Positions 10,063 through 20,434 of a DNA stretch of 64,000 nt are shown in pieces. Position 1 is the stretch's first letter, and every line of letters begins with the position of its first letter. A model generated the notes under the pieces. That model saw nothing but the letters and a program-made list of their open reading frames with translations, was not told the origin of the DNA and made no database searches. The position numbers were made by a program, and so were the translations under genes. Source of the DNA: Sphaerolaimus hirsutus (taxonomy: Eukaryota; Nematoda; Chromadorea; Monhysterida; Sphaerolaimidae); NCBI GenBank assembly GCA_964036195.1, contig OZ038452.1, positions 11,712,704 through 11,776,703 of the forward strand. Reading direction: 5' to 3'.

Positions 10063-10493
10063 GCCTTACCAAATTGTGACTTGTGAAAATTTTGTAACAA
10101 ATTTAACTAAATTATAAAAGTTGAAAACGGAAAGTGTTCACTCAACTATTGACGGGTGGGGGGCCTTTGCCATGCCACTTTATCAAGTTTTATTGGTAAT
10201 GTATGATGGAGATGTGCTGTTTCCGGTTGTCAAAGTGTCCGTTGTGACGAAACGCTGTGTTAAATTGTTCCATATCAAGCTCTGTGACGAGTTATTCCGA
10301 CTGTTTCTGAAAATGAGTTGTGAAAATGTATGTTTTTTTCAGTTCTATATCATGGATTTTGTTATCCGAATTTTCTAAATGGAGGTGGGAAATCAATTCA
10401 ATGGTGGGACTTCCCAATTTTATAAAAAGAAACCTTTGGAACCCATGATGCCATAGCGATTCCCATGGATCATTTCAATTCAATTTCTCGCAG

Positions 10494-10700
10494 ATAAAAC
10501 AAATCGCCGGTCGCATAATTCCCGCCATAGCTACGACCACCGCTGCCGTAGCGGGACTCGTTTGCTTAGAGATGTACAAAATGATCGCCGCCGGGCCGAA
10601 TCGGTACCAGATTCCGATAAATCGGTTCAAAAACGGCTTTTTGAACTTGGCGTTGCCCTTGCTCGCGTTCAGCGAGCCCATCGCCGCGCCCAAGAAAAAA
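10494..10700 (+). CDS. UBA1: UBA1 exon: [23 protein letters not shown] segment
   Basis: 69 codons, phase 0, after a TCGCAG acceptor. [19 protein letters not shown], then [29 protein letters not shown] and KKK before GTTGGT at 10701. The family equivalent is [26 protein letters not shown] and [16 protein letters not shown]. In other E1s the sequence then runs into the C-terminal ubiquitin-fold domain (Y..WTLWDRF...). No such exon follows here. Confidence 0.93.
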
Positions 10701-11141
10701 GTTGGTTGATGATTATTGGTGGTTTGCGTATTATTTGGTGCGCTGTTTAATTGCGCGCTGTGCTTTTTGGAGTACGCTGAATTTTTCGTCGATGTTATTC
10801 GAGTCAAGGGTTCAGTATGGGGGTTGGGGCAGGGGTCTCCTAGTTATCAAGTTATCAGGGGTTATCAAGTTTCCAAACTTGTCGAAAATTGACTTCTAGA
10901 CTTGGCATCTAACATCGACCCTGTGCATTTTTTCCATTTTCCAATTTTTTTAACGGTCAGTTGCCACATAAAAGATAGGTCGATACATCCACGTTATATT
11001 ATACAAAAGTTCGAAAAAGCAACTATCTTTATGAGAAAAATCGTTAGAAATGTGTTGTTTTCTGCAGTTTATTCGGGCGGTCGTTTATTCTTTATGCACA
11101 AATGCGCGGGGGTCATTGGCCATTTTTTGTTGCCACTGCAG
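10701..11141 (+). other. Spacer between the last UBA1 exon and the next exon
   Basis: 441 bases. I searched the three forward frames by eye for the E1 C-terminal ubiquitin-fold domain and did not find it. There is no clear polyadenylation signal or promoter. The end has a CTGCAG acceptor feeding the 11142 exon. Confidence 0.6.
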
Positions 11142-11384
11142 GCGGCCGAATCAGCGGCGGAGCCGGCCTTCCCGCGTGCGAGGAGAATGGCCGCTCGGCG
11201 CAAAGACATCGACGCCGAGTTGGCGGCGCTGGAGCCGCGGGTGGCCGACTTCCACCGGCGCGTCATGGCGCAGCAGCCGGTGGTGGCGCAGAGTCGCTCC
11301 TTCGAGCAGCCCCTGCGCAACCTGGCATACGATTGCGCGAGGCTGGCTTCGGAGGGCGACCGCAGCGGCGCCCAGGCCAGATTG
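11142..11384 (+). CDS. Unrecognised GC-rich gene, exon 1 of 7 seen (coiled-coil-like)
   Basis: 81 codons, phase 0 at both ends, after a TGCCACTGCAG acceptor and before a GTTGGT donor at 11385. The peptide is strongly helical: MAARRKDIDAELAALEPRV, then SFEQPLRNLAYDCARLASEG. The heptad spacing of L/A residues suggests a coiled coil. Very high GC against an AT-rich background marks it as coding. The six downstream exons keep the same frame. The ATG at 11188 could be a start if the acceptor is not used. I do not recognise the family; other reading frames in this exon are shadows. Confidence 0.7.
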
Positions 11385-11578
11385 GTTGGTTGATTTCGCA
11401 TGTGCTGGTTATTTTTTTAGTGTTTCACCGATGTATTTACCTAGACAGTTAGGACCTATAGAAGCGGCGTTCATGGCCTTGGTGTGACGACAGCAAAAAA
11501 ATTGTGATATAAGTTACATTATTTTCAGGGGAAGGTCTGTTAGGCACTGTTCATACAATTTTTGTGATGAGTTGACAA

Positions 11579-12181
11579 TAGGGTTCAAACGGGATTGACT
11601 TTTCGGGATCGGGATCGGGATTCACTTTTTGAGATTTCGGGATCGGGATCGGGATCGGGATTGGGGTTTCGGGATCGGGATCGGGATTGGTTTTTTGAGA
11701 TTTCGGGATCGGGATCGGGATCGGGATTGGCCGGGATTGGGGTCACGGGATCGGGATCGGGATTGGGATAGGCATTTTTCCGGGATCGGGATTGGGTTCT
11801 AGGGATAGATATTTTGGCCATTTTTCTGGCATTCACAGTTGTTCATAAAGGTCTCAAAACACTGTTGGATGCCAGAAAAGTGGCATAAAATTGACGCTGG
11901 GGGTTTGCATCCACTTTTTTGCATGCAAAAACGTCATTATTTCACTTTTTATAATTTCCACTAATTTTTCCGGGATCGGGATCCCGGACTTGGGAGTTTC
12001 TCGGGATCGGGATCGGGATTTGAAAACTTTCGGGATCGGGATCGGGATCGGGATTGGTATTTTTGAGATTTCGGGATCGGGATCGGGATTGGGGTTTCGG
12101 GATCGGGATCGGGATCGGGACTGGTAAATCCCGGAATTTCACGGGATCCGGGATCGGGATCGGGATCCCGTTTGAACCCTA
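11579..12181. mobile_element. hAT-type MITE made of inverted GGGATC arrays
   Basis: 603 bp with ends TAGGGTTCAAACGGGAT / ATCCCGTTTGAACCCTA and a perfect 8-bp duplication GTTGACAA (11571-11578, 12182-12189). The body holds runs of (C/T)GGGATCGGGATC, more than 30 GGGAT units in total. The open frames in it (PDPDPD, RDRDRD) come only from the repeat. Confidence 0.9.
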
Positions 12182-12254
12182 GTTGACAACACTTGAAGTC
12201 TAGTAAAAAAGTTCCATATCATCAGAAAATAGGGTGGTACACATGTCACCTAGA

Positions 12255-12420
12255 CGCAGGCGGCGAAAACTCCCAGCGCAAGTAAACTTCCAGGCTCCAG
12301 CGCAAGTAAGCTCCCAGCGAAAGTAAGCTACTCCCAGCACAAGTAAGCTCCCAGCGCAAGTTAACTCCCAGCGCAAGTCGACTCCCAGCGCAAGTTAACT
12401 CCCAGCGCAAGTGTGCACCG
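12255..12420. repeat. Minisatellite, unit CTCCCAGCGCAAGTAAG
   Basis: About eight degenerate tandem copies of a 17-22-bp unit, CTCCCAGCGCAAGTNNA. Related CAGTGCAAGTAAGCTCTCAGC occurs at 47390-47440. Confidence 0.75.
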
Positions 12421-12605
12421 TCAACGCTCCTGTAGGGCGTGACACAACTTTCTCACGCCCCCCACAATTCTGATTTGCATGTAAATACAGGAGTATTTAC
12501 AAAAATCGAAATTGCAATTTTGTTGTCAATTGTCATTTGACAGTATTTCTTTCCAACACTGGTTGGAAATTACAACTGGTGTTTGCAAATATTTCTGTAT
12601 TTACA

Positions 12606-12800
12606 TTAGTGATATAAAAAGCGCCAGAACTTTAGCGCCAAGCACCAAAAGCGCCATGGCGCTTTTCAAAGTCCAGTGCCAAGTGCCAATGGCGCCACCG
12701 CAAAATGGCGCCAAGCGCCAAGAGCGTCATGGTGCTTTTCAGTTCCAAGTGCCAAGCGCCAATGGCTCCAGAGAACAGTGGCGCCAAGCGCCAAAATGGT
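12606..12800. mobile_element. Family 'F' (GCGCC) element fragment
   Basis: Starts TAGTGATATAAAAAGCGCC and consists of GCGCCAAGCGCCA repeats. The right terminus is not found. Relatives are at 21756, 28965 and 32309. Confidence 0.55.
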
Positions 12801-13031
12801 GAGTTCTACCTGTTTATTTTTTTCATTAATGGGGTGAGATAAAGCTCCTTGGAGCACTGAGATAAGTTAAGTTTTTATCAGATCTGATTAACCAAATTCT
12901 TTTAGAACTGATCAGAGCCCCCCTCGAAATACCCCCACACAATGTTGGTGTAAAGAAAATGTAATTGCCTAAAACTGCAGTTTGTAATCAGTATAATGCA
13001 GCACACATGTGAAAACAAGGACTGTGTTATA

Positions 13032-14242
13032 GGGTGGCAGAATTTACCGTACCGTACTGCATTTTTGGGAAGTTTACCGTACCGTACCGTACCGTTTACC
13101 GCACTTTTGGAAATTTACCGTACCGTACCGCGTACTGCATTTTCAAAAATTTACCGTACCGTACCGTGTACCGCACTCATTTACTGCAGAAAATGCGGTA
13201 AATTTAACTCGTGTTGACCTTCAATATAGCAATTTATTGGTGAAAATTAATGGGCTGTCCTGAAATTTTTTGGGCGCAAGCGCGCAAATTTCACTTCATT
13301 GTTTTCTTGTTTGAAACCCTGCCATTTCTGCATGCACAATTGCTATAAGTCATGCTTTTCATTAGTATAACGTGCTTAATAAAATCAAGCTATGTGCTTC
13401 AAGATGCTCTTAAGCTGTTAAACATAACCCTCATTGTATTTACTTTTTATATTGAGCTTATTTGTTGTAGTGATATGTTTGATGTATGGTTATATACTCA
13501 TTTTCAACTATTTTCACCTACTTTTAGCAATCTTTCACCCACTTTTGGCAATTTTTCTCCATTTATTCATTCTACACCTTGAATAAGCCCCTGTAGTCCC
13601 GCATTGATACATATGTGACATCAGAAATTTACCGTACCGTACCGCGTTCTGCACTTTTCAGATTTACTGTACCATACCATTTACCGCAAAATTGAAGATT
13701 TACCGTAACGTACCATTTACCGCCGGGACGTATCCAGGATTTTTGAGCGGGGGGGGCTGCTTGTTTACGGGGGCCGGCGAACGGGGGGGGCTCAGCCCCC
13801 CCCCCTAAATTTTTTCCCTATATATGGACGGAAAGGCGTTTTGGCGCTAGCACCATACAGAGGCGCCACGCCATGGCACTATTGGCGTTGGCGCCAGCGC
13901 CAGGAACCGCTTTATATGCATGTAAATATGCATACATATACGGCTAAAGTCGCAAAAATGTGTTCATTTTCAAGAATATTGGTTTACAGGGACCGATCCG
14001 CTGAAAATACAATGCATGGGGAAGAAATTGCGCGCTTGCGCGCAAAATTTTTAAGAAACATCGAAAAATATATAGGAAAAGTTGCATTTTTGGGGACTTT
14101 TTAGGTCTCACCCCGGGAAGGGGGGGGGCTGCAGCCCCCCCCGCACCCCCCCTGGATACGTCCTTGATTTACCGCAAAATGGAAAATTTACCGTACCGTA
14201 TGGTTTACCGCAAGGCTGTACCGTCTGCCATTACAGTGTACC
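13032..14242. mobile_element. TACCGTACC-repeat element, itself interrupted
   Basis: Short arrays of TTTACCGTACCGTACCG at 13043-13200, 13628-13722 and 14167-14242. Flanks GTGTTATA (13024-13031) and GTGTTACA (14243-14250) form a 7/8 duplication, and GGTGGCAG / CTGCCATT near the ends may be remnants of inverted termini. It is split by the 13723-14166 hAT element. Confidence 0.55.
13723..14166. mobile_element. hAT-type MITE family 'H' (GGGACGTATCCAGG ends)
   Basis: 444 bp with ends CGGGACGTATCCAGG / CCTGGATACGTCCTTG and a perfect 8-bp duplication ATTTACCG (13715-13722, 14167-14174). The interior has GCGCCAGCGCC and ACAGGGACCGATCCGCTGAA. A second complete copy is at 45480-45896; fragments lie at 24780-24890 and 31940-32230. 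Confidence 0.88.
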
Positions 14243-14653
14243 GTGTTACATTAGGACAGGCTTATGCCATCTACATACATACCAAATTTCCCTGAAATAT
14301 TCCCTGGGGGTGATTGTTTCAGAGTGAGAATTTTGAGAGGGGGTGAAATAAGGGGGGTAGAAACGAAACGACGTAGCAATCTGCAATAATAAGCACCACG
14401 TATTAAGCTGAGATTAGAGCTCAGCGTAAAATGATGACATAAAATGATGTCATAAAATTAGTTTAAATGAGTATGGGTGATGCTAGGGTTGGCACTTGAT
14501 TTTTTTTACTGCTTTTTTTAAATCTGATTTTTTTTTAAGATCAAAGGGGGTAAACTGATTTTAATTTTAAAAAATCAAAAAGCAAAATTTCTGGTAGACT
14601 CTCACTAGGTATTTTGCATTTCATGCGCGCAAGCGCGCAATTTCTCATACACA

Positions 14654-14965
14654 TTACCATTGGTGGTGTTTATAATATGATAACCCCCCCGGTCCTGCAA
14701 CCTTGTCTCCAATATAATAGAATAACCCCCCGGGTCTTGCAACATCACCATTGTGGGCCAGATAGCAACACCTTGGACAATGTCCATGTTCGTCAGAACT
14801 CTCAACGATGCACTCATGCAGCCCATCCTGCCTAATTACACCAAATCTACAGCACCTAACAGGGGACTTGATTACCTCCTGCACACGTGGAACGACAAAC
14901 GATGGCAACACACCAACAAAGTAATCGCACAATTCCGATAATTCAACAAGCGACATAATGTCCAC
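14654..14965 (-). CDS. Cys/His-rich ORF of the 3.4-kb insertion
   Basis: A 104-codon open frame just downstream, in a different frame, of the 231-codon ORF. It contains a cluster CCRFGVIRQDGLHEC followed by EHGHCPRCC, which could bind zinc. Its open frame continues upstream over the stop of the previous ORF, so the two may be one protein broken by a small indel in the GTAGGCAGGC repeats near 14995-15015. It ends with two related ARPGGLFYY / AGPGGLSYY units. I cannot assign a family. Confidence 0.4.
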   Translation of the reverse strand: MDIMSLVELSELCDYFVGVLPSFVVPRVQEVIKSPVRCCRFGVIRQDGLHECIVESSDEHGHCPRCCYLAHNGDVARPGGLFYYIGDKVAGPGGLSYYKHHQW

Positions 14966-14993
14966 CGGACGCTTAACAATTGCCCTACAAGCC

Positions 14994-15689
14994 CTACGCT
15001 TGCCTGCCTACCTGTCTGCCAAACTTCACCAGCTTGGTGCCTTTCGACCTAGCTATTCCGAGGGACGTAGGCTTCGGAACTTTTCGGTCTACTTGGTTGC
15101 CACAGCTAACAAAGTCCGGTCGCGCAAATTGCAAGAGCTTGCGGCTAATCACGTGTGGCTGTAATTTCCCCTTCTTACCCACCAAATACCAAAGGTTTCT
15201 AGGCTGCACAGCTTTCTTCAGCCTTTCAGCAGTCTTCTCAAAAACACCACAAATTCCGGGCTCAATAAAAGCTGGCTCCATGATCAAGTGATCAAGCAAC
15301 CACTGCTGAGAAGCATCACTAATTACCTCGCCATTGGGCAAAACAGAATCAATAACAAAATCTTCGGCGCCCTGAACCTTTTCCGCATACGTGGCCCTTC
15401 GCTGAATTTGAAACAATTCCGACACGGGTTCAAAACTATCAAAAACTGGGCCCGTTTCCAAATCATCAACCTCCCAGAAACCTTCAGAACTTGGCGCGCC
15501 TTCAGAAACAGAAACAAGACTAGCCCACGCTTCGAAAACCGACAACTGAACATCACTCGAATGCAAACAAACAAAAGCGACTTCCATCATGATTTCACAA
15601 ATTAGAATAGAGCAATTAGATCCACTAGCTGGAATGAGCCAATAGATTAAGTAAAGAATTAGTTGCACCGGAGTAAGCTTGAAATACAC
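14994..15689 (-). CDS. 231-codon ORF of the 3.4-kb insertion, unknown function
   Basis: This is the longest minus-strand frame in the window. The ATG at 15689 is followed by a hydrophobic N-terminus (LTPVQLILYLIYWLIPASG), possibly a signal peptide or anchor. An acidic middle follows, then a basic C-terminal half: EKTAERLKKAVQPRNLWYLV, GKKGKLQPHVISRKLLQFA and KPTSLGIARSKGTKLVKFG. The KPTSLGI motif recurs, diverged, in translations of two CCGAAGGACGTAGGCTTCAGG-like sites at 17080-17215. No known domain was recognised. Codon content looks less biased than in the neighbouring host exons, consistent with a mobile-element gene. Confidence 0.45.
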   Translation of the reverse strand: MYFKLTPVQLILYLIYWLIPASGSNCSILICEIMMEVAFVCLHSSDVQLSVFEAWASLVSVSEGAPSSEGFWEVDDLETGPVFDSFEPVSELFQIQRRATYAEKVQGAEDFVIDSVLPNGEVISDASQQWLLDHLIMEPAFIEPGICGVFEKTAERLKKAVQPRNLWYLVGKKGKLQPHVISRKLLQFARPDFVSCGNQVDRKVPKPTSLGIARSKGTKLVKFGRQVGRQA

Positions 15690-17145
15690 TAGTTGGGTTT
15701 CTCAAATAACATTGCAAATAAAGTTTCCCAAGTATTTAAATATTTCCAATTTACCTTTCTACCTTCCCAAATCAGAACATTAACATAAAAATGACTAAAT
15801 AACACTCAGGGTCATATAAGCTAAACCAGACAGGTGAGGATAGCAGTACGATGCACTGGTAAGAGACCACACAAGACCAGGTACTTAAGTCTTAGCTTGG
15901 CACAGCACCACTATCAAAAGTAATTCTACGACGACGTAGCACAACTGTTTGGGCCCTTACGAAAGCCTAGAGCGAGTCAATAGGTGTACAGCCTACTTCA
16001 GCTTATACTACGCCAAAAACAAGTCCACAGAGGTCCAGACGTACAGTAAGCATCACAGATGGTGGGTTCTCCCCATACAACACCCTATCTTAGCTATACC
16101 GGCAGCTCCGTGTGGCCACTCCTGCCCCTGTGAACCTAAATGTCACCGTGCAGAGGGAAGAGAAGGCCTATGCCAGAGTTAGCAGAGAATGAATAACCAA
16201 GGGTAGGCTCATTTCAGCTGGTAAATCACTGACTTAGTAATTAGAATTGGATTGAATAGACTGATGATGATCACAAGATTGGGGCTCTATTTTATAGGTC
16301 TGAAATGCCCAAAACCGGTTTGCAGCTGGGCGGAGCCAACCAATCACGAAAGTGCATTCAAAAGTGTACCAAAAATAAGTGACTTCAGCTGAACAAAGCC
16401 ATGTACCACAAGAGTTACTTTTTAATGGAACAAAGGGAATGGTGACTTGACATTCAGGAACACCTTTCTTCTGGCACTCAGCCAGCTAATAAGCCAAACT
16501 TGGAACTGTGCCAAACTAGAAGGTAAAATACCTACAGTAACCTACCGAATGTAAACGCACAAACTAACAGCTTAAAGTGACTAAACTGAGCGAAACTCTC
16601 CAAATTAACCTAATACAATTAAAAACAAGCCGGATAAATCCACAGGCTACTCGAAAGCTGCAACAAATGCAAAAGGACAAAAATACAAAGATAACCGTGT
16701 TTTGCTCAAACGTGAGCTCGTCCAGGCCAGCGTACCAATCGGCCAACGTGAAACTAAACACGAAGTGCAAAAGTGCAAAACACAGAAATAAGTGCGAAAC
16801 ACAGAAATAATGACAAATGTAAAAATACAATCACAAGCACATGCAGTTATCACAAACTAAGGGGGGGTTAGGTGGGTAAATAAGTACAAATAATTACAAA
16901 TACCTGCGCAATAAATCACCAATCGCGGCACCTACCGCGAACCTATCTCCTAACCCTACACCTACAACCTACAAAATCACAAAACTCCTCCCTGTGGCAG
17001 CAGTGGCTGCGGGATATGTGCCAAATTACACACAAAAACTGCCCTTTTGGCATTCTTCCAATTTCTCAGGATTGGCCCGTCTCTACTCCGAAGGACGTAG
17101 ACTTCAGGAGCTATCAAGGCCGCTCCCAATTTTACTATTCTTAAC

Positions 17146-17673
17146 TTAAGGCACATACCCCTCCAGAAGGGGTGACCCGTCTCTACTCCGAAGGACGTAG
17201 GCTTCAGGAGCTATCGGGGCCATCCCTTCCGGTGGCCACTCCCACCAAGAACTCTCTGAGCGGCCGAAGTTCTGTCGCTCCGCGGACGTTTCCGGCGGCC
17301 ACCGCTGTCGACGCTCGCGGGGACTGGGTAGGGGAAATTTACAAGTTTCTGAACAATAAACTGTCGCCCAAACACGGCGGCAGCACTTAACCCCCCTCAC
17401 AAATGCTCTCGGTGCCCTTTTCCAAAAGTTGGCACTCGGCCAAGAGTGGCCGATTCGACGCTTTACGAGAATCCCCAAAATCACCCAAAATCCCCCTCTC
17501 CCGGGTTCCGGCGGTCGGCGGGTGTCGAATAGCGGCGGCGCGGCGCTGTCGCGGCCGTGGAAATCGTCCGCCGGCGCCCATTCGGTTGCCATACCCAGGG
17601 GAATCGATTTTTGCTCGGCGCTGCTTTCCTTTTTAATGAAAGCGCCGTAAATTGCATAAAAGTTAGGTTCCAT
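17146..17673 (-). CDS. GC-rich 175-codon ORF at the 5' side of the insertion
   Basis: It opens MEPNFYAIYGAFIKKESS from an ATG inside the repeated ATGGAACCTAACTT unit. It is rich in R, P and W, and lies in GC-rich DNA that is also open on the plus strand (17172-17390 ends LSPKHGGST). Neither strand gives a recognised protein. The coding strand is uncertain, and the frame may be a by-product of base composition. Confidence 0.25.
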   Translation of the reverse strand: MEPNFYAIYGAFIKKESSAEQKSIPLGMATEWAPADDFHGRDSAAPPLFDTRRPPEPGRGGFWVILGILVKRRIGHSWPSANFWKRAPRAFVRGVKCCRRVWATVYCSETCKFPLPSPRERRQRWPPETSAERQNFGRSESSWWEWPPEGMAPIAPEAYVLRSRDGSPLLEGYVP

Positions 17674-18989
17674 ACCGGGCGGTGCCGAATGATGTCACCC
17701 GGTCCTCTCACAAGTAAGTACGGCTAATTAAGCCATTTTGCTAATTAGGGCCGGCGACATAGCGCCATCGATATACAGTTCTATGGTCATTCGCGCTCAA
17801 TCACCATCCCAGAGGCGTGGGTCTGGCACTTTGGTGGTCTGGCGCCAATTACCATAGTTGGCGTTCGTTGCGCCGTAAGTTCCCTATAAGTTAGGTTTCA
17901 TATAGGGCGACGTCGCAATGACGTCGCTTTGGTCTAAAGATGGCCCGTATGGCATTTCCGGCGGCTAAAGCGCCATAATTAGGGCTTGTGTGCGTTAATT
18001 GGCGCTGGGTCACCGTCCCAGAGACATGGGTCTGGCACTTTGGTGGCCCGCCGTCAGTTATCGCATTACATGTTTTCATGGGTTTTGGGGCATTTTTAGT
18101 GTAAAAGTTTACATTTATTCATGTTACCATGCAATTATAAGCCATGCTATGCTAGTGTAGTATTTAATATGCAGCCAATGTGCTCCCACATACTTCTACA
18201 GTGTGAAACATCACTGTCAATGTATTAGCCTTCTATTTCAACATTTTTTAAGCACTATTCGATGCTGAACTTCACTTGAAGTCACATACATCTGACAAAA
18301 GGCAATATATGTAATTAGTCGACATAAAAATGGATATTTTTGAAAGAAATAACTGCTTATAATGCTATCCCATGACTCCACAGTCATAATATGACCACAA
18401 TAGACATAACAATACATTGTCTGACACTAAACATACACATATTTTTTCTCTATACCCCCATTTTGGACGATTTAAAAAAAATCTGATTTTAATTTAAAAA
18501 AATCGATTTCTCTTTTAAAATTGATTTTTTTATTATCAAGGCGTTGAAAAAATATGATTTTTTTCGGACCCTAGGTGATGCTACGGGTCTCCAATTTTTT
18601 ATGGATAATATATGTATCAATACCTTAATTGTGACTGATATGAGTGAGTGTTATCAGCAACCGCTGGAGCAAATGGTTATGGAGCAAGCATTCATTTTTT
18701 TTTTCATTTTACATCATCATTTTACGCCAGGGAACTAATTTAACATTTTACGTCAATGGTATCATGCAATCATTGACGTGTAATGTAAAATTTGTTCCCT
18801 CAGTATTGGTCACAATTAAGGTATTGATACATATATTATCCATAAAAATTGGAGACCCATAGCATCATCCACACCCATTTAAATAAATTTTATGCCTTCA
18901 TTTTACGTCATCATTTTACGCTGAGCTCTAATCTCTGCTTAAGAGTCTATAGACTTATTAAGACTCGATTTGCCTAAGAACCAAACATC

Positions 18990-19350
18990 CATAGACAGAA
19001 AATTTTAAAGTGCATTTTTATTGTGGATTTGGAATCTTACATACATAGAAACTCAAAATTTTCCATTGCACGTATAGTCAGAAATGCCACCTTCATAGTG
19101 TAAAAATTGATCAAAGTCAAAAATGCTCTTTTTTGGGGCTGTTTTTTGGAATTTCATAACTTCTGCTGACACTTTTTCTATCGATATTAGATTTTGGATA
19201 TTAATGAAGATAGTCTTGGAGTATAAACAGAATGAAACAAACAAACTTTGTAAAACTTTGTTTTCTAGCAAAAAAATAGTGCTGAAATTTTGAAAATGAC
19301 ACCAACTTTTCAGTTTTAGATAGAGAGCTGAGCAAATTTTACACAAAATT
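18990..19350. other. AT-rich DNA, no feature recognised
   Basis: Plain AT-rich sequence between the TTAA element and a family A fragment. The open frame at 19053-19346 (minus) has no recognisable motif or splice context and looks incidental. Confidence 0.4.
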
Positions 19351-19351
19351 C

Positions 19352-20434
19352 AAGAGAGGGGTATTTTGAGGAAATATGGTACTTTTATAAGTCTATATAT
19401 AGACGCTTAATCATGTTGGTTATTGTTGCATTTTTCTACATCTGCGTAATACATTACAAACAATAATCAAGTACCTAATGGGAGTTAAAAAAATTCTTGG
19501 CATAATCCATTTTGAAATGCCACCCCCACGAATTACCTAGGGTTCGGACGATATGATTTTTCGATATCGATATTCGACATTTTTTCTGAAACTCAATATC
19601 TATATTTGATGTTCCATATTTTCTTCTGAAACTGGATATTCGATAGCAATACGATATGGACACTCGATAATAGATATTAAAAATTGCTTGATATTTGATA
19701 TCGAAATTTTGATATTTTCGATATTTCGATATTTTACTTTTGGTACAGCAAGGCATATTTTGAATGGCTTATTGTATTTTCATGTGGTTTTGTAAACATG
19801 GTTGATCATCTCTTTACGGAAATGTAAATGGTTATTTTCACAAGGTTCACAACAGTCAAAATGAGAAAATGGAAGAAAAACATGATGAATCAAATTGTAT
19901 CAGGAAAACAATAATTGGTAGACATCCCAGTTCATACTTATAACACAGTTGATTAAGGGCATTTGCAAGAAACGCAGCATATCAACATTTTCTGGTAGGC
20001 AGGAAACCAAGCCAAATACAAGAAATGTTGTATAAGCACTCCAACAAAAATTTTATCGTAAATACTTTACTTAAACTCACCAACAAAAATAGTATAAACA
20101 CATCATATAAATATAAATATCACAAAATTAAAACAATAGCTTAGGGGCACACAATACAGGTTTGATATATCAGAAAAATGGTCTATATTTGAAATCGATA
20201 TTCAAAAATGGTCGATATTCGATATCGATATTTGAAAATGGTCGGTATTCAATATCGATATTTTTACAAAATTTTCGATATTGATTTTCGATATTCAATA
20301 TGAAAAACAGTCAGTATTTGATATTTGATACTGGATACGATATATCGTCTGAACTCTAGAATTACCCCCCCCCCCAAAAAAAAAAATTGTACTATGAAAA
20401 ATAACCCCCCTGGGGGTATTTCAAGGAAATACAG
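19352..20434. mobile_element. Family 'A' fragments around a nested hAT element
   Basis: GAGGAAATATGGTA at 19368-19381 and CCCCCCTGGGGGTATTTCAAGGAAATACAGTA at 20404-20434 are diverged family A ends. The hAT element 19538-20358 lies between them. Confidence 0.45.
19538..20358. mobile_element. hAT-type MITE with GATATCGAT repeats
   Basis: 821 bp with ends TAGGGTTCGGACGATAT / ATATCGTCTGAACTCTA and a perfect 8-bp duplication GAATTACC (19530-19537, 20359-20366). Subterminal blocks are built from CGATATCGATATTCGA units on both sides. Confidence 0.9.

Larger units (their letters stand above)
12918..14370. mobile_element. Family 'A'-type host element carrying nested insertions
   Basis: The left part (12918-13031) has CTCGAAATACCCCC and the TGTAAAGAAAATGT-type interior. 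The right part (14243-14370) continues with ACATTAGGACAGGCTTATG and a G-tract. The TACCGTACC element at 13032-14242 separates the halves at the place where intact copies read TGACATTAGGGA. Terminal ends are poor. Confidence 0.55.
14656..18064 (-). mobile_element. Unclassified 3.4-kb insertion with minus-strand ORFs
   Basis: It sits inside the hAT element, possibly between CATTAC repeats (14650-14655, 18065-18070 region). On the minus strand it starts with two diverged roughly 220-bp units. They share CCACCAAAGTGCCAGACCCA (17819 and 18030 regions) and ATGRAACCTAACTT (17661 and 17889 regions). Then come a GC-rich ORF, an A/C-rich stretch and a 231-codon ORF. Tandem 5' units followed by ORFs recall non-LTR retrotransposons, but no reverse transcriptase motif, poly-A tail or LTR was found. 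Class unknown. Confidence 0.5.
14484..18573. mobile_element. hAT-type element (TAGGGTTGGCA / GGACCCTA), enlarged by an insertion
   Basis: Perfect 8-bp duplication GGTGATGC (14476-14483, 18574-18581). Both outer parts parallel the interior of the small element at 1168-1825: TTTTGCATTTCATGCGCGC on the left, GGGGCATTTTTAGTGTAAAAG on the right. The 14656-18064 block interrupts that similarity and is therefore a later insertion. No hAT transposase motif was recognised. Confidence 0.8.
14407..18938. mobile_element. TTAA-flanked palindromic element family 'K', split by a 4.1-kb hAT
   Basis: Ends GCTGAGATTAGAGCTCAGCG and CGCTGAGCTCTAATCTCTGC sit between TTAA sites (14403-14406, 18939-18942). The TTAA target suggests piggyBac-type mobilisation (inference). 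The left 77 bp and right 365 bp are the element itself; the middle is the nested insertion 14484-18573. The intact copy is at 37938-38476. Confidence 0.75.

Noticed and set aside
11585..12142. PDPDPD and RDRDRD open frames
   Set aside because: Produced by the GGGATC array of a hAT element; no independent coding evidence.
14484..18573. Interpretation of the 4.1-kb hAT as an autonomous copy with transposase
   Set aside because: The extra length is a separate insertion that breaks the similarity to smaller relatives, and its ORFs show no hAT transposase signature.
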